The notes: generated from the letters alone by a model not told the origin. A stretch of 64,000 nucleotides of DNA from Cordia subcordata (GCA_028554755.1 JAPTOF010000001.1:8966001-9030000), one strand, 5' to 3'. Shown: positions 1-13,935, counted from the first letter of the stretch. Numbers and translations: made by a program.

Positions 1-39
1 ATTACATTGCAATTTTTTAACTTTAAAGGAGTTTAGAGG

Positions 40-125
40 CCAATTAAATTGCACCTAGCGGGATTTGATCCCTGGACCTACTCATACCAAATGTGAGAGA
101 TGTACTACTTGACCACTAGGTCATT
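40..125 (-). mobile_element. tRNA-like SINE head
   Basis: On the minus strand an A-box-like TAGTGGTCAAGTAGT is followed about 40 bp later by a B-box-like GGATCAAATCC, the Pol III promoter layout. It lacks the folded arms of a working tRNA, so a tRNA-derived SINE is more likely. Confidence 0.5.
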
Positions 126-249
126 CGTAATGATTTTTTGCCATATAAGAGAAAATACCAAAAGAGATGGATAGATATGTTTTCTAGGTTAATAAATGAG
201 ACATAGTTATTTTTAGTTTTTGTTTTATTTTATTTTATTTTGTTAAACT

Positions 250-332
250 ATCCACCTCTATGAATTTGAATTCAGGACCTTACACTTGAAAGGCAATAGT
301 CTCAATTACTTGAACTATTTCCTAATCTCAAG
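250..332 (-). mobile_element. Second tRNA-like SINE head
   Basis: Minus strand: ATAGTTCAAGTAATTGAG (A-box-like), then GTCCTGAATTCAAATTC (B-box-like). Same orientation as the copy at 40-125, so this may be a dimer or two insertions. Confidence 0.5.
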
Positions 333-621
333 AAATAATTATTTTTATATATACCCAAAAGTGTTTGGAGAAATTAGAAATACTTTTTTTTCTTAGTGCA
401 TGTGCATATTCTATAATGTAATGACACTAGATGAATATATACGAATGAGTGTGTGTATATATATAATGTGTTTGCTGTATTTTCTATACAGGATATTTTA
501 TTGAAATTTATTTATTTTTTGAATAATTTTTCTTAATATTCCGCCAGCTCTAAGCTCAATTTTTGGCTCTACCACTGAATAAATAAGTATGCCTACTTAT
601 AAATAAGGCTGAACTCTCTTA

Positions 622-720
622 ATTAGAGGGTGTTTGGCTTTGTTTATTTTAGGTGCTTATAAACATTAAAAAAAATTTCGTAAAACATATTTTTTATTAT
701 TTAACCAAATATCCTCTAAT
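622..720. mobile_element. Small hAT-like MITE
   Basis: Terminal inverted repeats ATTAGAGGGTGTTTGGCT and, from the other end, ATTAGAGGATATTTGGTT. About 100 bp and non-coding. Confidence 0.5.
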
Positions 721-1919
721 CATCATTACTTATCACAAATACTCCAACACGGCATTTTAGAAGAGAAAAGTTTTAAGGTTTGAAAGACAACTTGTCCCAC
801 TTTATGCGTGCAAGTGTGTCTAGAAGACTGCCACCTCTCTTTCAAGTAATTATTATGTAAGATATGCCAATTGGACATCCACTTGAATTTGAAAAGAACA
901 AAGTAGGGTTATCGACTCATTACTAGACGCCATTGATGTGTGTGCATCCATGATTATTTTCTTCACTCTGCAATGAAGAACAGCAACTAGCAGCATAATT
1001 TTGGGTAATCAAATCCAATATCAGTCTTCTGCCAAAAAAAAAAAAAAACCAATATCAGTCGTGTATTTAATTTTTATTTTTTTACAATGGTTTTGAAGTG
1101 TTGCATGAAGTGAAAAATATATGGTAGTGGGTATACGTTTGATAATAGTGGGCCATTGATGCCATTGGGTTCTTCATCATCAGAATGAAGTCTGGATATG
1201 AATGTTTCTAAGACATGCATATAAGAGGGCATATATAGGATTAGCTTTTAGAATGATCAAATGATTCAAGTGTGGCACTTTTTTGACCTACTTGCAGATC
1301 TGGAGAGAATGATATATATGGAGATGGAACCTCGAGTATGGATAAGAAAAATGAATTCTTATTCTTGTACGAAGCTATTGCCATATATTGTTCATTTGTT
1401 ATTTAAATATTTGATGGGATAAAATATATTTTATTTCATGTGTCCTATCTTCTAAAACTGACTTATATACTTATGCCTTACTGGGGAATATTGTGCAAAA
1501 CATTCTTCATAATATAAGATATATGAACGAGTTTTAAAATTATAGAAAATCTTACGCAACATTATAAAATATAGGGTGTAAAATGTATTTTATAGTCTCT
1601 ATTTGATGTCTACATATATTAATTTAATAAATATCTTTACCTTATGTTCTTTTAGTATATTAACTATTATGTGTATATACATGAAGAATAATAAATAAAT
1701 TACCATTATATTACAAATTAAGATTGGTCGTTCAAGGGTCTTAGTGTATGTTGATGGATCCAATCACAGGGACATTGATATGATATATAACACTCTTATA
1801 CATCAGTTTTTTTTATATTTGTGTGTACTTTATAATAGTTTGGGTTCACCACTACTATTATCACGGGTTTAAGCATTTTGGGTGAATTAATTAAACTCAA
1901 CGTGGTAGCAGACTAGTTG
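721..1919. other. AT-rich intergenic DNA, no gene seen
   Basis: No supported ORF. Contains a short poly-A run (about 1033-1048) and AT-rich filler. Confidence 0.5.
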
Positions 1920-2265
1920 TTAGGCCTAGATCGTTACAGGTGATATCGAAAACCTAGGTCTTGGACTATAGTTTTATTATGTTTGTATTTAGGCCCATGG
2001 TCGTTACATGATACAACACAGATCATTTCTGGATTGTGGTTCTGTTCTGTTTATATTTAGGCCCCTGGTTATCACATGATACAACACGGATGGGTCCTAA
2101 ACTGTAGTTCTACTCTGTTTCTGATGAATTGATCCTGGACTGTGATTCTGTTCTATTTGTGTTTAGGTCGCTGATCGTTACACGATAAAACACAAATGGA
2201 TCCTGGACTATGATTCTGTTCTGTTGGTGTTTAGGCCTAGATTCTAGACTGTGGTTTTATTCTTT
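1920..2265 (+). repeat. Minisatellite, about five diverged units of ~68-105 bp
   Basis: TTAGGCC or a close variant starts units near 1920, 1990, 2058, 2163 and 2231. Each continues with CGTTACA-type words, ACAACAC, then GGAT..CTGGACTGTG and TTCTGTTCTGTT. The third unit is longer by about 37 bp because of an internal repeat. Confidence 0.5.
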
Positions 2266-4765
2266 TTCCAAAAATACTAGAAAATTTTTTAAGATATATA
2301 CATTAGATTATATAGTGATAAATTTAGACTTAATTACTCCAAAATGCTATTCAAGCTGATGTAGAAGGCTGATACAATCCTGCAAAGGAAAATTCCAGAT
2401 GATATTGAAAGTTAGACGTTGATGTGTTGTCGACTAATGATCTTCTGACGGCAATTAAGTATATTTGAAATAGAAAAAAGATTAGTAGTAGAATGTACTC
2501 TCAAAATATGAATTATCTTTCTTTAGATAGTGAGTGGAAGTATTTCTAGTCTTTGGGCGATATATTCGTGGCTTATCTGGCGTGTTGTGGGAGGACATTT
2601 TGACATCAGGAGACATTTCCAACTCAGGTCCGGTTATGATCCACATCAAATCGAATATTTTATTGAAGTATCAAAAAATTAATTTAATAATCTTAGAAAC
2701 ATGATCACAAATATTTAGATGTACACATTTAAGACGTGCGCACTCTTCAAATTTCACATCAATGTAAAATTACATGAAGTAATTGTTTGTACAAAATTAA
2801 TTTCATAGTATATCTGAAATATGTGCTTGAAACGTGCATTCAGAATATTTTTCTTGCCTTTTCAGGTAAATATACCACGTCTCTTTCTTCAAAAAATATA
2901 TATTCACATGTAAATTTTAATTAAAAAAAATTCCATGCATGTTAGGGACTATATATATAGATATATTAGTTGATGTAATCTTTAACAGTATCCAGATAAA
3001 AATATAATGACACGAAAAAGAAAAGAATTAAGCCCTAGTCTTCACTTAATTATTCTCTAATTTGTCAGATCAATTCAGAAGATTACGTTTTAGTAGTGTC
3101 ATCTAGAATAGTGTAGAGCAGAAGAATTGGGGTAAGAATTAATTAGGCTTCGTCAATTGACCTGGAAACTGCAACTTTTTACAGCATAACATTATGCAGA
3201 ATGTGATGTTTGCCAACTCCTGCAGGCACCGTGTTAGTAAAGCTATTATTTTTAATGGCCATAAAATTAAGCTACCAGTTATCATCTTTAGCTTAATAAC
3301 CAATTAATACATACCTAATTATTAAGGTCATCATAATATTCATGGAGAATGACATATATTACCCAGTTTGTTTAACTGGTGTTCGTGCACGCTTTCACTT
3401 TTCTTTCTCGTCGCGTTACTTCATTTATGTTATCTTTGATATGCACAAAATAAAGAATTGCCGAGAAAGAGAGAATGCCATTTTTTTCCCATGAATTGTA
3501 GCATAAATCCCAAACTCCCCCATCAAGATTTATTTTTACCCACTTTCTCTTATGATATTAAGTTTCATCAAACAATACCTTATCTTAATTATTCTTTTAG
3601 TCTTGTGTTACGTTTTTAAATTGTTAGTTTATAAAAAATTATACTTTGAAATTAAAAAAAAAAAAATTGATTCACACACATATATAAAAGAAGATTTATT
3701 TAATTTTTTTATTAATTTGGTATAATAACTATTTTTACTTTTTATTTTTATTTTTAAGTGGTTAGTTGGTTGAAAACATGATGTGCCAAGATAGGAAAAA
3801 TAATTCAATTTGAAATATATATTAGAAAACAATTGTTTTGAAGTGAATTTAAGTTTTCTTTAATAGTGTGTATAAGGCAGTTTTTGTAAAATAAATAGCT
3901 TTTTTTTCTTTTTCTTCGTATTTTGAAATTATTTTTTGTGATTCTTTATTTTATTAGTGACACATCTATTGAATGATTTTATTAATTTTTTTTTGTCTAC
4001 TATCTTTTTTTTTCCTTTTCTTTTCTCTTTTGGGTTATAAAATTAAAAAAAAAATTAAAGATGCCTTTAATATAAGGTTTTGTTTGAAAAAATTAAAGTC
4101 ATAAGAGAATATGGGTAAAACTAAAATTTCATAGAGAATGTGAGATTTAGTTGAAAATTCATGGAGGAAAATGGGATTTACCCTTCCGAGAAAATACCAC
4201 GCAGCCCTTCCAAGGGTCCCATTAAGCAACTTCCATTGCAAAGATGGAGTAACAAGTTCTGGTGCACGCAAATATAATCAGACAGTTACGGGATACAATG
4301 TCAATCACTTAAACTATTTTTTAATCTCTATTTTTGCTGGTTTAAACACTAATTAATGAGTGGATGCATATATTTTCTGAACCTTCTTTTTTTGGTCTGA
4401 ATTAGTATACTTTCTGTACTTTGCATGAACTTGACCCTGACAATTTTCATGTCTCTAAGGGATGATACATCGCTTACCTTCAGCAGTGGGGGATTAAAAT
4501 AACATACTACTTTAATCACAAGGTTAGTAATATATTAATTTAGCAACACTCTGATTAAATATATGAAAAAAAAAAAAACTTGACTGCGTAATATGTACTT
4601 TGTCTGAAGCAACTTCCAACAAATAAGATATGACGGATGGTACTTTGGAATGCTTAGGCCTTAGGGCACGCCAATCGAAGTATGCGAAATGCAATAAAAT
4701 ACAGACAGATGCTAAAAGTTAACTTCTTGACCCCATATATGTGTGTGTGTGTGTCGGTGATATGG
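2266..4765. other. AT-rich intergenic DNA, no gene seen
   Basis: Only short chance ORFs with biased AT-rich translations. Homopolymer A/T runs are common. Nothing recognisable on either strand. Confidence 0.5.
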
Positions 4766-4860
4766 CAGGGAGATTGGTCCAATGGTATGGTTTTTGCTAT
4801 TATAAAAAATGTTTTAATTAAGATCGAATTTTGATTTATGTAATATTTTTTTTCTGAAAA
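4766..4860 (+). mobile_element. Possible SINE fragment
   Basis: TTGGTCCAATGGTATGG (A-box-like), then GATCGAATTTTGATT (B-box-like), preceded by a GT microsatellite. Pol III layout but degenerate. Confidence 0.5.
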
Positions 4861-5129
4861 GTTATATAAAATAATTTGAGTCTTCTTTCAATTGAAAAAA
4901 TATTTTTAGAATTAGAATTGAAGCTACCACTTCACTTGAGCCTTTAGTGTACCTAATGAATGTTTTGTCAGTTGTGACATTTTTTCGGATAGAAAAAGTT
5001 CAAAAACCCTACCCCACTTGCTAATCTTCTAAATCATGAAACATGAGAACTTGAAAATCATATTAAACCTCATTTTACTCAACTCGAAATCTTGCTTTAT
5101 ATTATGACCAAGAGCTTCGCATTTTCTTT

Positions 5130-5400
5130 TTCTTTATGACAAAGAATTTATTTTAAGTAGAAGTGTAGAATTGGTTTGTTGCTATTAAATTAAAGAAGCA
5201 AAGAGTTCGTTGCTAATTTGCGACGAGAAAATTTTCATAAAGAAATCTATCGCTAATTTGCAACAGATTTTGAAGGCCGTTGATAATCTGACAAAAATTT
5301 ATTTGTTGTAAAATTAATGACACATTGCCTATAGCTTAATATTTTTTTTTCCCAAAAATCCATTGATAATTACAGATGGATTAATGTCCATCGTGCTTAC
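5130..5400. mobile_element. CACTA-like interior fragment
   Basis: Repeats of GTTGCTAATTTGCGACGAG- and CGCTAATTTGCAACAGATT-type words, typical of non-autonomous CACTA elements. Terminal sequences are not found, so this is a fragment. Confidence 0.5.
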
Positions 5401-5434
5401 TTGATTTCTTCTTATATTGAAAAATATCGAGATA

Positions 5435-6210
5435 TAGGGCTTGTTCGGCAAACTATTAGAGTAGCTGATAAATATTTGAGTAGCAGATAATGATTTGATT
5501 AACTAATAGCTATTGTAATTTAGCTATTTGCGGATAGCTGTTTGGTTAACTGATTGAATAATATGTATTTCATAAAATTAGCTATTAGATTAACTAATAA
5601 ATACAAAATGATATAAAAAGACGTTGGTATTACATTATTATGTTATGATAAATATAATTATTAATACTATTATTGAAATAAGATAATTTATTTTATAATT
5701 ATATATATGTTTCTTATAATAATATTTTATTATTAAAGTATAATAAAATTACTTATGATAAATTAATTTTATTAATATTATAAACATATTTATTATTATA
5801 GAAAAATTTTTAATTGATTGAAAATTTATTTTGTCAAGAAAAATAATAAATGAATGAGTAAGACTTACATTTTTTTAGTATATTTTGATATAGATAGAAT
5901 CTAAAATTGATTTTTATGTTATTTTAGATTTATATTTGTGAAAGAAAATGTGAAAATGTAGAAAGAGGTTGCATCGTAGGTAGAATTGCCAAAAAATTAT
6001 TAAAGAGAGGATAAGATTGTGAAAATGAAAAATGAAACACTAACCACTACATAAAATGTTAAAAATATTAATGTTTCAGAAACACTATTTCAACCAAAAA
6101 CACTACTTAAAACACTATTTTACCGAACAATAAAAATTAGACAAGTTAGTGTGTTGATTTTGTTAGAACACTAAACATTAGTTGAAATACTGTTGTCAAA
6201 CACGGCCATA
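5435..6210. mobile_element. hAT-like non-autonomous element, ~775 bp
   Basis: Left end TAGGGCTTGTTCGGCAAAC and right end (reverse complement) TATGGCCGTGTTTGACAAC form imperfect inverted repeats. The interior is very AT-rich and non-coding. A clean target duplication was not seen. Confidence 0.5.
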
Positions 6211-6609
6211 ATAGCATGTCCTAATATGTGCTCCACGTTTTGAAGTATTAGGAAAGGCGTCTACTGCTGGGTCTTATGTTTTTCTTCGTCTCTCCACAAC
6301 CTCAAGACCTGCGCCAAATTGCTGGGATCTACAGTGAACTCGCGTGGACGATGGTTGTAAAATTTGGGTGGGATGATATGAAATCTAGAATACTAACGTC
6401 AGATTACAAAATCTGTATTTGGAGTTTAAATCATGACAAATGGAATAAATTAAAATAACCTAAAAATAACTTTACCAAGTTTATGATCTTCTGCTGGGAT
6501 AACTTGGCGAGAAATGTGAAAGGAAAACTTTACCGATCATTTGTTTGTTCAATTATAGCTATATATCCAAGATGGGTTTATATGAGGAGAAATATCTTCT
6601 GTAGTAAGT

Positions 6610-6910
6610 CACTACACGGAAAAGTGGCTTTAGTTATAAAAAATTATGACCGACAAAATCAGTCACTAATTGTTATCGATCAGTGATTAATTTGTGACTG
6701 AGTTAAATACAAAAATTAGAAAATATTTTATGTTAAAGTATTGACCGATTAGTGACCGATTTATCACTGAATTAGTGACCGCAATGATTCAGTAACGGAT
6801 CCATCACTAAATATATGACGGAATATTCTTTTGGTCACAATTCTGCCACAAAAGTTTTATGGTTAGGCTAATTTCAACGACAAATCCTTCATTAGTCGCT
6901 GGTGGAAACG
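6610..6910 (+). mobile_element. CACTA-type MITE, one end recognised
   Basis: Begins CACTACACGGAAAAGTGGC, the diagnostic CACTA terminus, then holds repeats of GACCGA..AATCAGTCACTAA. The right terminus is not clear, so the end is approximate. Confidence 0.5.
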
Positions 6911-9670
6911 AAAAATATGGAATATGTTTCATGTTTCTTCCATCAATCATCCAGATCCATATGAGAATTCAGATGTAAACAACTCTCACAATGGGATGAA
7001 CAATATGAGGTATCATATTATGTGAAAATATATTTACTTATAATATTATAAACAAAATATAATAATTATGAAACATTGTCATAGTTATTAAATTTAATTT
7101 ATAATGTTATTATAAGATGAGAAAATTTCATTTAGGCGATTGAGGGACCGCCACTGCCCCAGTCATATATCCTTGGGTCACGGTAAGTTTTTTCCTTTGT
7201 GTAATAGTACGTGACATAAAATCAGTATCACTAAACCATCAGAGTTAAGAAAAACCAAATCACGTCAAATCTCGTGTCTCTTTTTATTATCTCTATGCAT
7301 TTGTCATCAAATCATGTATTCTATATCATATTAATTAAAGAGGAAGCACTGGGGGCGAAAGTTAAGACCGATACAATTTGTAAAATAACTTATCATTAAT
7401 TGTTTCCAAAAGACACTTGGAAATCAAATTAAATATTTGAATTAGGTTTTTTCTTTTAATCTTAACCAAGGGGCATTTATTTAGCCAATCATATTATTTC
7501 ATGGATCCTTTGGTTATGTGGTCCAACCAGTCAAATGGCGAGTTACACAAAAAGGATTTTGTATTGCCAATCAAGTGGTGCCTTATGTCTCACAAAGCTA
7601 CTTTGACAAATTAAGTTAAATTACACTACTAAACTAGCTAATACTAGATTAGGATCTCTCTTATAAATTAATAAGCGATAATAAGATAGGTGACACAAAT
7701 CTAATATAATTCTTCCTATCTCAAGCTCCGTAAGTAAGGTTAACTTCTTTGTTGATCTAATAAAATTTTAGTAAGAAGTACACCTATAGATTCGTTTAAA
7801 TTGATCTTTTGTTAATTTAAAAAGTACTTTTCACGAATTCTTTTTGGAGAGCTTCTATTTCAAGATTCGCCTTTGATTTAAGCCAAAGCATTGTCAAGAT
7901 TCTTCAAGCACATGGTTTTGTTCATTCAAAGTAAAAGAATCACATCGATTGAGAGAAGATATCATTTTCAAACATTTGAATACTAGTTTTTTTTAGTTAA
8001 TTAGAATAAGAGAATACCTCTCTGCATTTGTATTGAGAACGACCTTTACAGAGTGTGGTCCTCCCTTTCAAATTGATACAATTAGAACTTAATTATCAAC
8101 CATATATTTACCTTGTCCTCTAGTTTCAGGGCGCAAAATATCGTGTACAGGAAGCTATGTGGAGACTGGGAATGATCATAATAAATAACCCCTTGGAGGG
8201 TTTATATAGGTGCCCATGTTTGGATCAAGATTTTTGTTCGTCAGGGACTGAAAATATATAATTTAAACCCAAGTATTGATAATTTCCTTGTGGGTCGGGA
8301 TTAACTAATTTTTCAATTTAAAAATATATATAATTTTATAAAGAAAAAATTAAAGTGAATGAAGACATTCATGAGTAGCTCTACCCCTTGTAGACGTTCT
8401 GACCCCCAAAAAAGACAGAAAAACAGAAACTTCGTAGACGGCTAGACTAGAGTTCTAAATAAATCAAACAATTAGGTAATCAATTGATATAGGCATGATA
8501 ATTATCTCCTATCATTAGGGTGCAGTTCGTCGTCAATCCTTGCTCAAACTTAAATTGTTTAGATTCGAACCCAAGTCATATTTTTTAATTAAATGTATAT
8601 ATAAAAATTAATAAAATAGTAATGAAAACGGTGACATCTGATCCAGTAGCTTTTGTATTTAGGATTAGGAAATATTTTAAATGATTAACACTATCTCTTA
8701 TAAAAGGGATGTCTTGGATTTAATTAAATTTGAGAGAGGACAGGTTGGGCTAAGGGTGCGGAAAAGAGTAAAAAAGAAAAGAAAAAGAACAATCCAGCGG
8801 CTTTTATATTCGGTGACAATGAACAACTAGACTCCGCCAATTATTTTCAGGCTGTTTGACCAAAACAAAGAAAAAAAAACTGAGGCTGCGCAAGTTCTGC
8901 ATCAGAATTGGCATATCAAAGATTATAAGTTAACGCTGTTTATTTATTATTATTATTTTTTTTAGTGAAGTATTTGTTGGAAATTATTTTGGATTTACAA
9001 ATACTTAGACAAATTTAAAAGCACAAAAAAGAATAAAATTACCACTAAATATGATATGTATTGAATATAAAATTCTCAATATTTTCTTCTTTCCACTCAC
9101 TCTTTTTCCTTTCCTCTCTTACTTGTCAAAACACTTTGTAAAGTACTCCTATTTATAGTACTACTAACCTACTCCACGCATTTAATGAATATTTAGGAAA
9201 ACTAAACACATTTAACTAAGTTCATAGTTATCAAAGATGTATCATGTATGTACATAAATCTTCTTTTTCTGAGTTTCATGAACCAATCATTATTCCTTGT
9301 ATCTAATTAATTTTGGTTTGCATTCTACAACAGTATTCTTTTCTCAAATCTCTGATGGATGCTGCACGAGATTCTCTTCCCTGGTGAGTGACTGATGATG
9401 GGAACTCTTGAACTTACACCAAGACCACCGCCACCGGACCACCACCGGACCGCCCCTTCTCTCTCTCTCAATCAAGACCACTCCCACCACCAGTAGTACC
9501 GCTTAGATTCGTCAATCACAATACTGAGCGTTGGCCCACTAACAGCCCTCATTACATCTCCCCACAATTGAATTGAGTATGTGGTATTCTTTTAGCAAAC
9601 GTGTAAAGTCGCAAAACTCACCTGTACGCTGCTTACAATAATATTCACATTTGCTATACAGGGTTGCTAT
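6911..9670. other. Intergenic DNA, no gene supported
   Basis: No long ORF. At about 9415-9500 there is a small CCACCG/GGACCACC-rich, less AT-rich patch that could be a decayed exon or transcribed region. About 8520-8590 has a tRNA-like B-box word TAGATTCGAACCC. Neither is enough to call a feature. Confidence 0.5.
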
Positions 9671-9675
9671 TACAT

Positions 9676-9681
9676 ACATAC

Positions 9682-9717
<36 letters not shown>

Positions 9718-9718
9718 A
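9676..9718 (+). repeat. TA/TG compound microsatellite
   Basis: Runs of TA then TG dinucleotides. Confidence 0.5.
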
Positions 9719-11799
9719 CTCTAATTAAGCTGTACAGAATGCTGTAGACTAGCTGCTGGAAATGATGGATGGAATGTACAAATACACTACCTCATGAATT
9801 AAGGTCTTATGGTATTTCAGTTGAAATTTGCTACTATTGTTTTAAATAATGCTGAACCCAAATGAGATTGGGAAGAGTTACTTCAGTCTTTGATAAAAGT
9901 AATTATTATGGATAAAATAACTTCATAACTTGTTTGGTTAAAATTGTTATTGTTATTTAACATGTTGTTTATTTATTTATTTTAAATTTTCTATTAATTT
10001 TATTTATATTTCTATTTTTTATTTTTTAATATAATTTTTATTAAATAATGTGTTTGTAATTTTTTATTCTTTAAATTTTTTATTATTTATAATTTTAATT
10101 TTTTAATTTATTTTAATATTCATTTAAATAATATATTTAGTTTGTAATTGTACAAGAAAGAGTATGTGTGTGTACATATATAAACCTACGGTTGGAGATT
10201 TTGTTGATGAAGTTTGATAGAGAAAAACAACATAATAGCTAGATACTATTTCGAAACTCTAGTTAAGTCTAGTCCAAATTCAATTTTGTTCATTAACCAA
10301 ACACTTTATTCACATGTTATTTTGTCAAATTTATTATTATTTTTTTTTCCTGCTAAACTTCAGTTTCATACATGTTCTAAATCTTTCATTGCTCCTCATC
10401 TTCTAATTAATTATCTTTCCTGATGCAATTAAGAAATGAGTGCTAGAGACTAGTGAGAGCTGCAACACCCGCTCATCCTTATCACTTTTGGAGTAAAACC
10501 CCGTATTTTTAAGGTATTTTTAGCATTAAAATTTAACTTAGTCCCTAGTGAAAGAAAATTTTTGTACAAAGTGTTGAACTATGTACTTTAAGGGTCAACC
10601 AAAATAAAAAAATTAAATCTGTCCTTGACGAGTTGATCCGCCAAAAGATTAGAGTAAAATCAGAAAAATTGAATTAATATATATATATATATATATATAT
10701 GTACGAACTACATATTTACACATAAAAAGATCATAAAGTAATTATAAAAATGAATGATATTTAATCTTTTTCTTTGCTTTATTTGCCATCGTAATACTTA
10801 AGTGACAACTAAGGAAGCCAAAAAAACAGCTTTAAAATGTTTCATTGTTCTCAAATTTATTAAGTTCCATTCACAGAATCGTTCTTATTATAGCAGCTTT
10901 ATTGGATCCATTTTCTCAAAAAAAAAAGAAAAAAAAATCTTTATTGGATTCATATAGTTATTTGATTTCAAGCGCTGTTATAGCTTAATATTTTGTTTTA
11001 ACTTTGACTGCTGTACAAAATAAGTAATATAGATCGATAACACTCTGATTTTATCATCTAAATATTACTTGTTATGATTATGGCTAATAATTAGCATATT
11101 AATTCAATATTTCCTTCTTATTTCTTTGAAAATATCAAATAGATTATGCATATATATATATATATATTGATGTTTGAGTATTGAAAACAAGTAATATCCA
11201 CTCTTACAATATACTTGATGTAAATTATTTCTTTTGTCGTTGTCTGTTTATTGGGTCTATCAATAGTACGTTTTAGATTGAACTTAACAAGTGTCTTTTT
11301 AAAGTTAAAAATTATATATCTTTCAGTATAACAACTTAGTCTAATAAATTATGTACTCTAAGTCAACCAAAAATTTAATAATCTTGTAACTGAATGACGA
11401 TATTATATATAAATATATCTTGTCAATAACAAATAACATACGCGACACATACATGAAAAAGGTGTAAAATCTGAAATATGCGTGTGTTCGTTTGTGCGTG
11501 GCCCCCCGGGGGGGGGGGGGGCGCAAGCATAGACTGATGATATATTCTGTCTATTTAACTAGATCTAATTATATCTCATCTCTAGAAGAAGAGAATAAAA
11601 AAATGAGAGAAGATCTTTTCTTAATGAAGACTAATGACAAAAAGACAAGCTAGAAAAGCAATATCTATATTGAATGGACCTGTAAAGATTCGAATGGTAA
11701 AGAGAATCAGGGTCTGCTAAATAGCTCAGGATTTCATATATAGTTGACTGGAATAACATTTGATCCTATATGTGTAGAAAGAACAAATATAATAGACAA
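9719..11799. other. AT-rich intergenic DNA with simple repeats
   Basis: TA microsatellites at about 10676-10700 and 11150-11168. A C6 run followed by 14 G (11502-11521) is a likely polymorphic or error-prone homopolymer. No gene seen. Confidence 0.5.
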
Positions 11800-12093
11800 C
11801 CCTACAAAAAATTTTTAGATTTGAGACGAAAAATTTTATTTCAAATTCAAAAAATTTCTGTCTTAAAATAGAGAAATTTGATATGGAAATTTTCCGTTCC
11901 AAAAACTCTCGTCTCAAACTTTGAGATGAAAAATTCTGTCTCTAAGTGAAATGGAAAAATTTTCGTCTTAAATTCCGTATCAAATATGTATTAACTTATT
12001 AAAAATTTTGCTCAAATTCTCTGTTGTCTCAAATTGAGACAGAAAATTTCTATCTTGAATATTCTGTCTCAAATCCACCAATTTCTAGTAGTA
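11800..12093. mobile_element. CACTA-like MITE
   Basis: Left end CCCTACAAAAAAT then TTTTAGATTTGAGACGAAAA; right end (reverse complement) TACTACTAGAAATTGGTGGA then TTTGAGACAGAAT. The interior repeats TTTGAGAC/GTCTCAAA words in both orientations. The termini are decayed versions of CACTA. Confidence 0.5.
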
Positions 12094-12285
12094 AAATTTA
12101 AGATGTAGTTGTTTTTGTTTTGTTTTTTTTTTTTTTGGTTTAAAATTATCATTAATGGTAGCTCTTAATATTTTAATATTTACTTTTTTTGGGTTAATCC
12201 GTGGCACATCATTTAGAAAAAGACAAAGGGAAGAGCAAATATGGCTATTTCCTTTACACTTGTCTTGCTAGTGACTCCTCTTCAT

Positions 12286-12973
12286 TAGGGATGGCAATGG
12301 GATGAGTGACTTAGGGTATCCGGCATCGACCGATCGGATTAAAATCGGATAAAATCTGTCTCGTTAAGAACCCGAAATGAATCCGGAATGATTAAAATAT
12401 CCGTTAGGGTCTGGGACGGAACTGGGATTGACCCCCGGGTACCCGCATTTCTGAACCCGGTTATGTATATATACATATATTTACATATATATGTGTGTAG
12501 GTGTTTTACATTTATTAATTAATTATAGTTTTAAGTACATAAGTACATTATATACTAAAAATTAAGAGAATATTTTACTTTCTACTAGTAGTAATGTTTG
12601 AACCCTTAACCTTATATTCTTTAAAATTTTATCATTTTAATCTATTTTAGTGATATTGTTTAGATTTTTTGGGAAAAATTTATTTAAATGGATAGTTTTT
12701 TTAAAATTTAGTGATTTAATTCGATTTCCAAGGTTAAAAACATATCTTAAATTTGGATTTGAGATGTTTCTTGTTAAAATTTTTATTTAAAATTTAAAAA
12801 TTTTAACCGGGTTCGGGACGTTTCGGGTACCCACGAGTTTGGGACGTTCTGGAAATGGGATTTCCATTTAATTTTTATCCGAATTTGGGAAGGAAATGGG
12901 AATTGGGATGCTATCCGGGTAACAGATTTGGAATTTCTTAATGGGTAGGGTACCCGTCCCATTGCCATCCCTA
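12286..12973. mobile_element. hAT-like element with TAGGGATGGCAATGGG ends
   Basis: Left TAGGGATGGCAATGGG and right CCCATTGCCATCCCTA are perfect inverted repeats. Flanks CTCTTCAT and CTTTCATT may be a decayed 8-bp target duplication. The interior has GGGTACCCG-type subterminal words and no transposase. Confidence 0.5.
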
Positions 12974-13247
12974 CTTTCATTTGCGGTGCCAAGTCCGCTT
13001 GAGTAGCTTTGGACAATTGATGGTTTCAGTACTTGACCATCACCCGTATAACTATTTGATGGTTTCAGTACTGGACCATCACCCACATAACTATGATATA
13101 TATGAAGTTTTTCCCCCTTTTTTTTCTTTTTGCTTTTCTGGGGCTATAAGACATGAGATTACAAATTACAATTCATAAACAAGGCAATGGTCATGTTATG
13201 TGAAATTGCGAATAACACAATAGACAAATAAAGCCAAGTATCGCACT

Positions 13248-13294
<47 letters not shown>

Positions 13295-13531
13295 TCAATC
13301 AAAATGCAATACGTAAGTTTTAACTTGAATAAAGTTTCGTCATAGTATTAATTTCAAATGAAATAACTAGTACTCAGTATGAAAATTTTCGTTTATCTAT
13401 CTAATGATCACATACCGAGGGTAACTGCATCATAGTATTAATTTAGTTTAATATGCGGGACACTCTTCAAAAGCGACAAATCACTCTGTCATGAACCTCA
13501 CATCCACGATGGACCCCGTCTTTTTTTGCTG
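12974..13531. other. Intergenic DNA with imperfect duplication and TA tract
   Basis: About 13017-13088 holds two copies of a ~45-bp segment (TGATGGTTTCAGTACT, GACCATCACCC). A TA tract lies at 13253-13290. No gene. Confidence 0.5.
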
Positions 13532-13935
13532 TAAGACTAACTCCAACAAATTCCTTAAAACACAAAAAACCCTATATTTAGGGGTTTTGTTAGTAACAAA
13601 ATGCTCCAACAGCTTCCCTATCCCATCCCAAAAAATTTTAGATTTTTTTCCAACCCCAAACCAAAACACTTATATATAGGGATTTTTTTTCATCCTCCAA
13701 AGCCAACTCCCAAATCTCATTCCCCATCTCCATATAATTTTAAGACTACAACATTATAAAATAGGGGAGTTGTTGAAGTGAAACTGAAATTGGGATTCCC
13801 TAAACTGAATGTTTGATAAAAAAATAGGAGAGCTGTTAGAATAGAATTAAAAATAAGAGATCTCAAAATATAAAAAAATGACTCAAATTATTTAAATTTA
13901 AGAAAAAAATAAAAAAACTGTTAGAGTTAGCCTAA
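13532..13935. mobile_element. MITE with TTAGGCTAACTCCAACA-type ends
   Basis: Left TAAGACTAACTCCAACAA; right (reverse complement) TTAGGCTAACTCTAACAG. Interior holds further GGAGTTGTTG / CTCCAACAG words in both directions. Same family as 39891-40535. Confidence 0.5.

Noticed and set aside
45..122. A working tRNA gene
   Set aside because: A and B boxes are present, but acceptor, D and anticodon arms cannot be formed, so a SINE is more likely.
9415..9560. CCACCG-rich patch as an exon
   Set aside because: Less AT-rich, but there is no frame with convincing protein sequence and no splice context.
11502..11521. C6-G14 tract as a regulatory quadruplex
   Set aside because: A single homopolymer run, more likely an unstable or error-prone tract.
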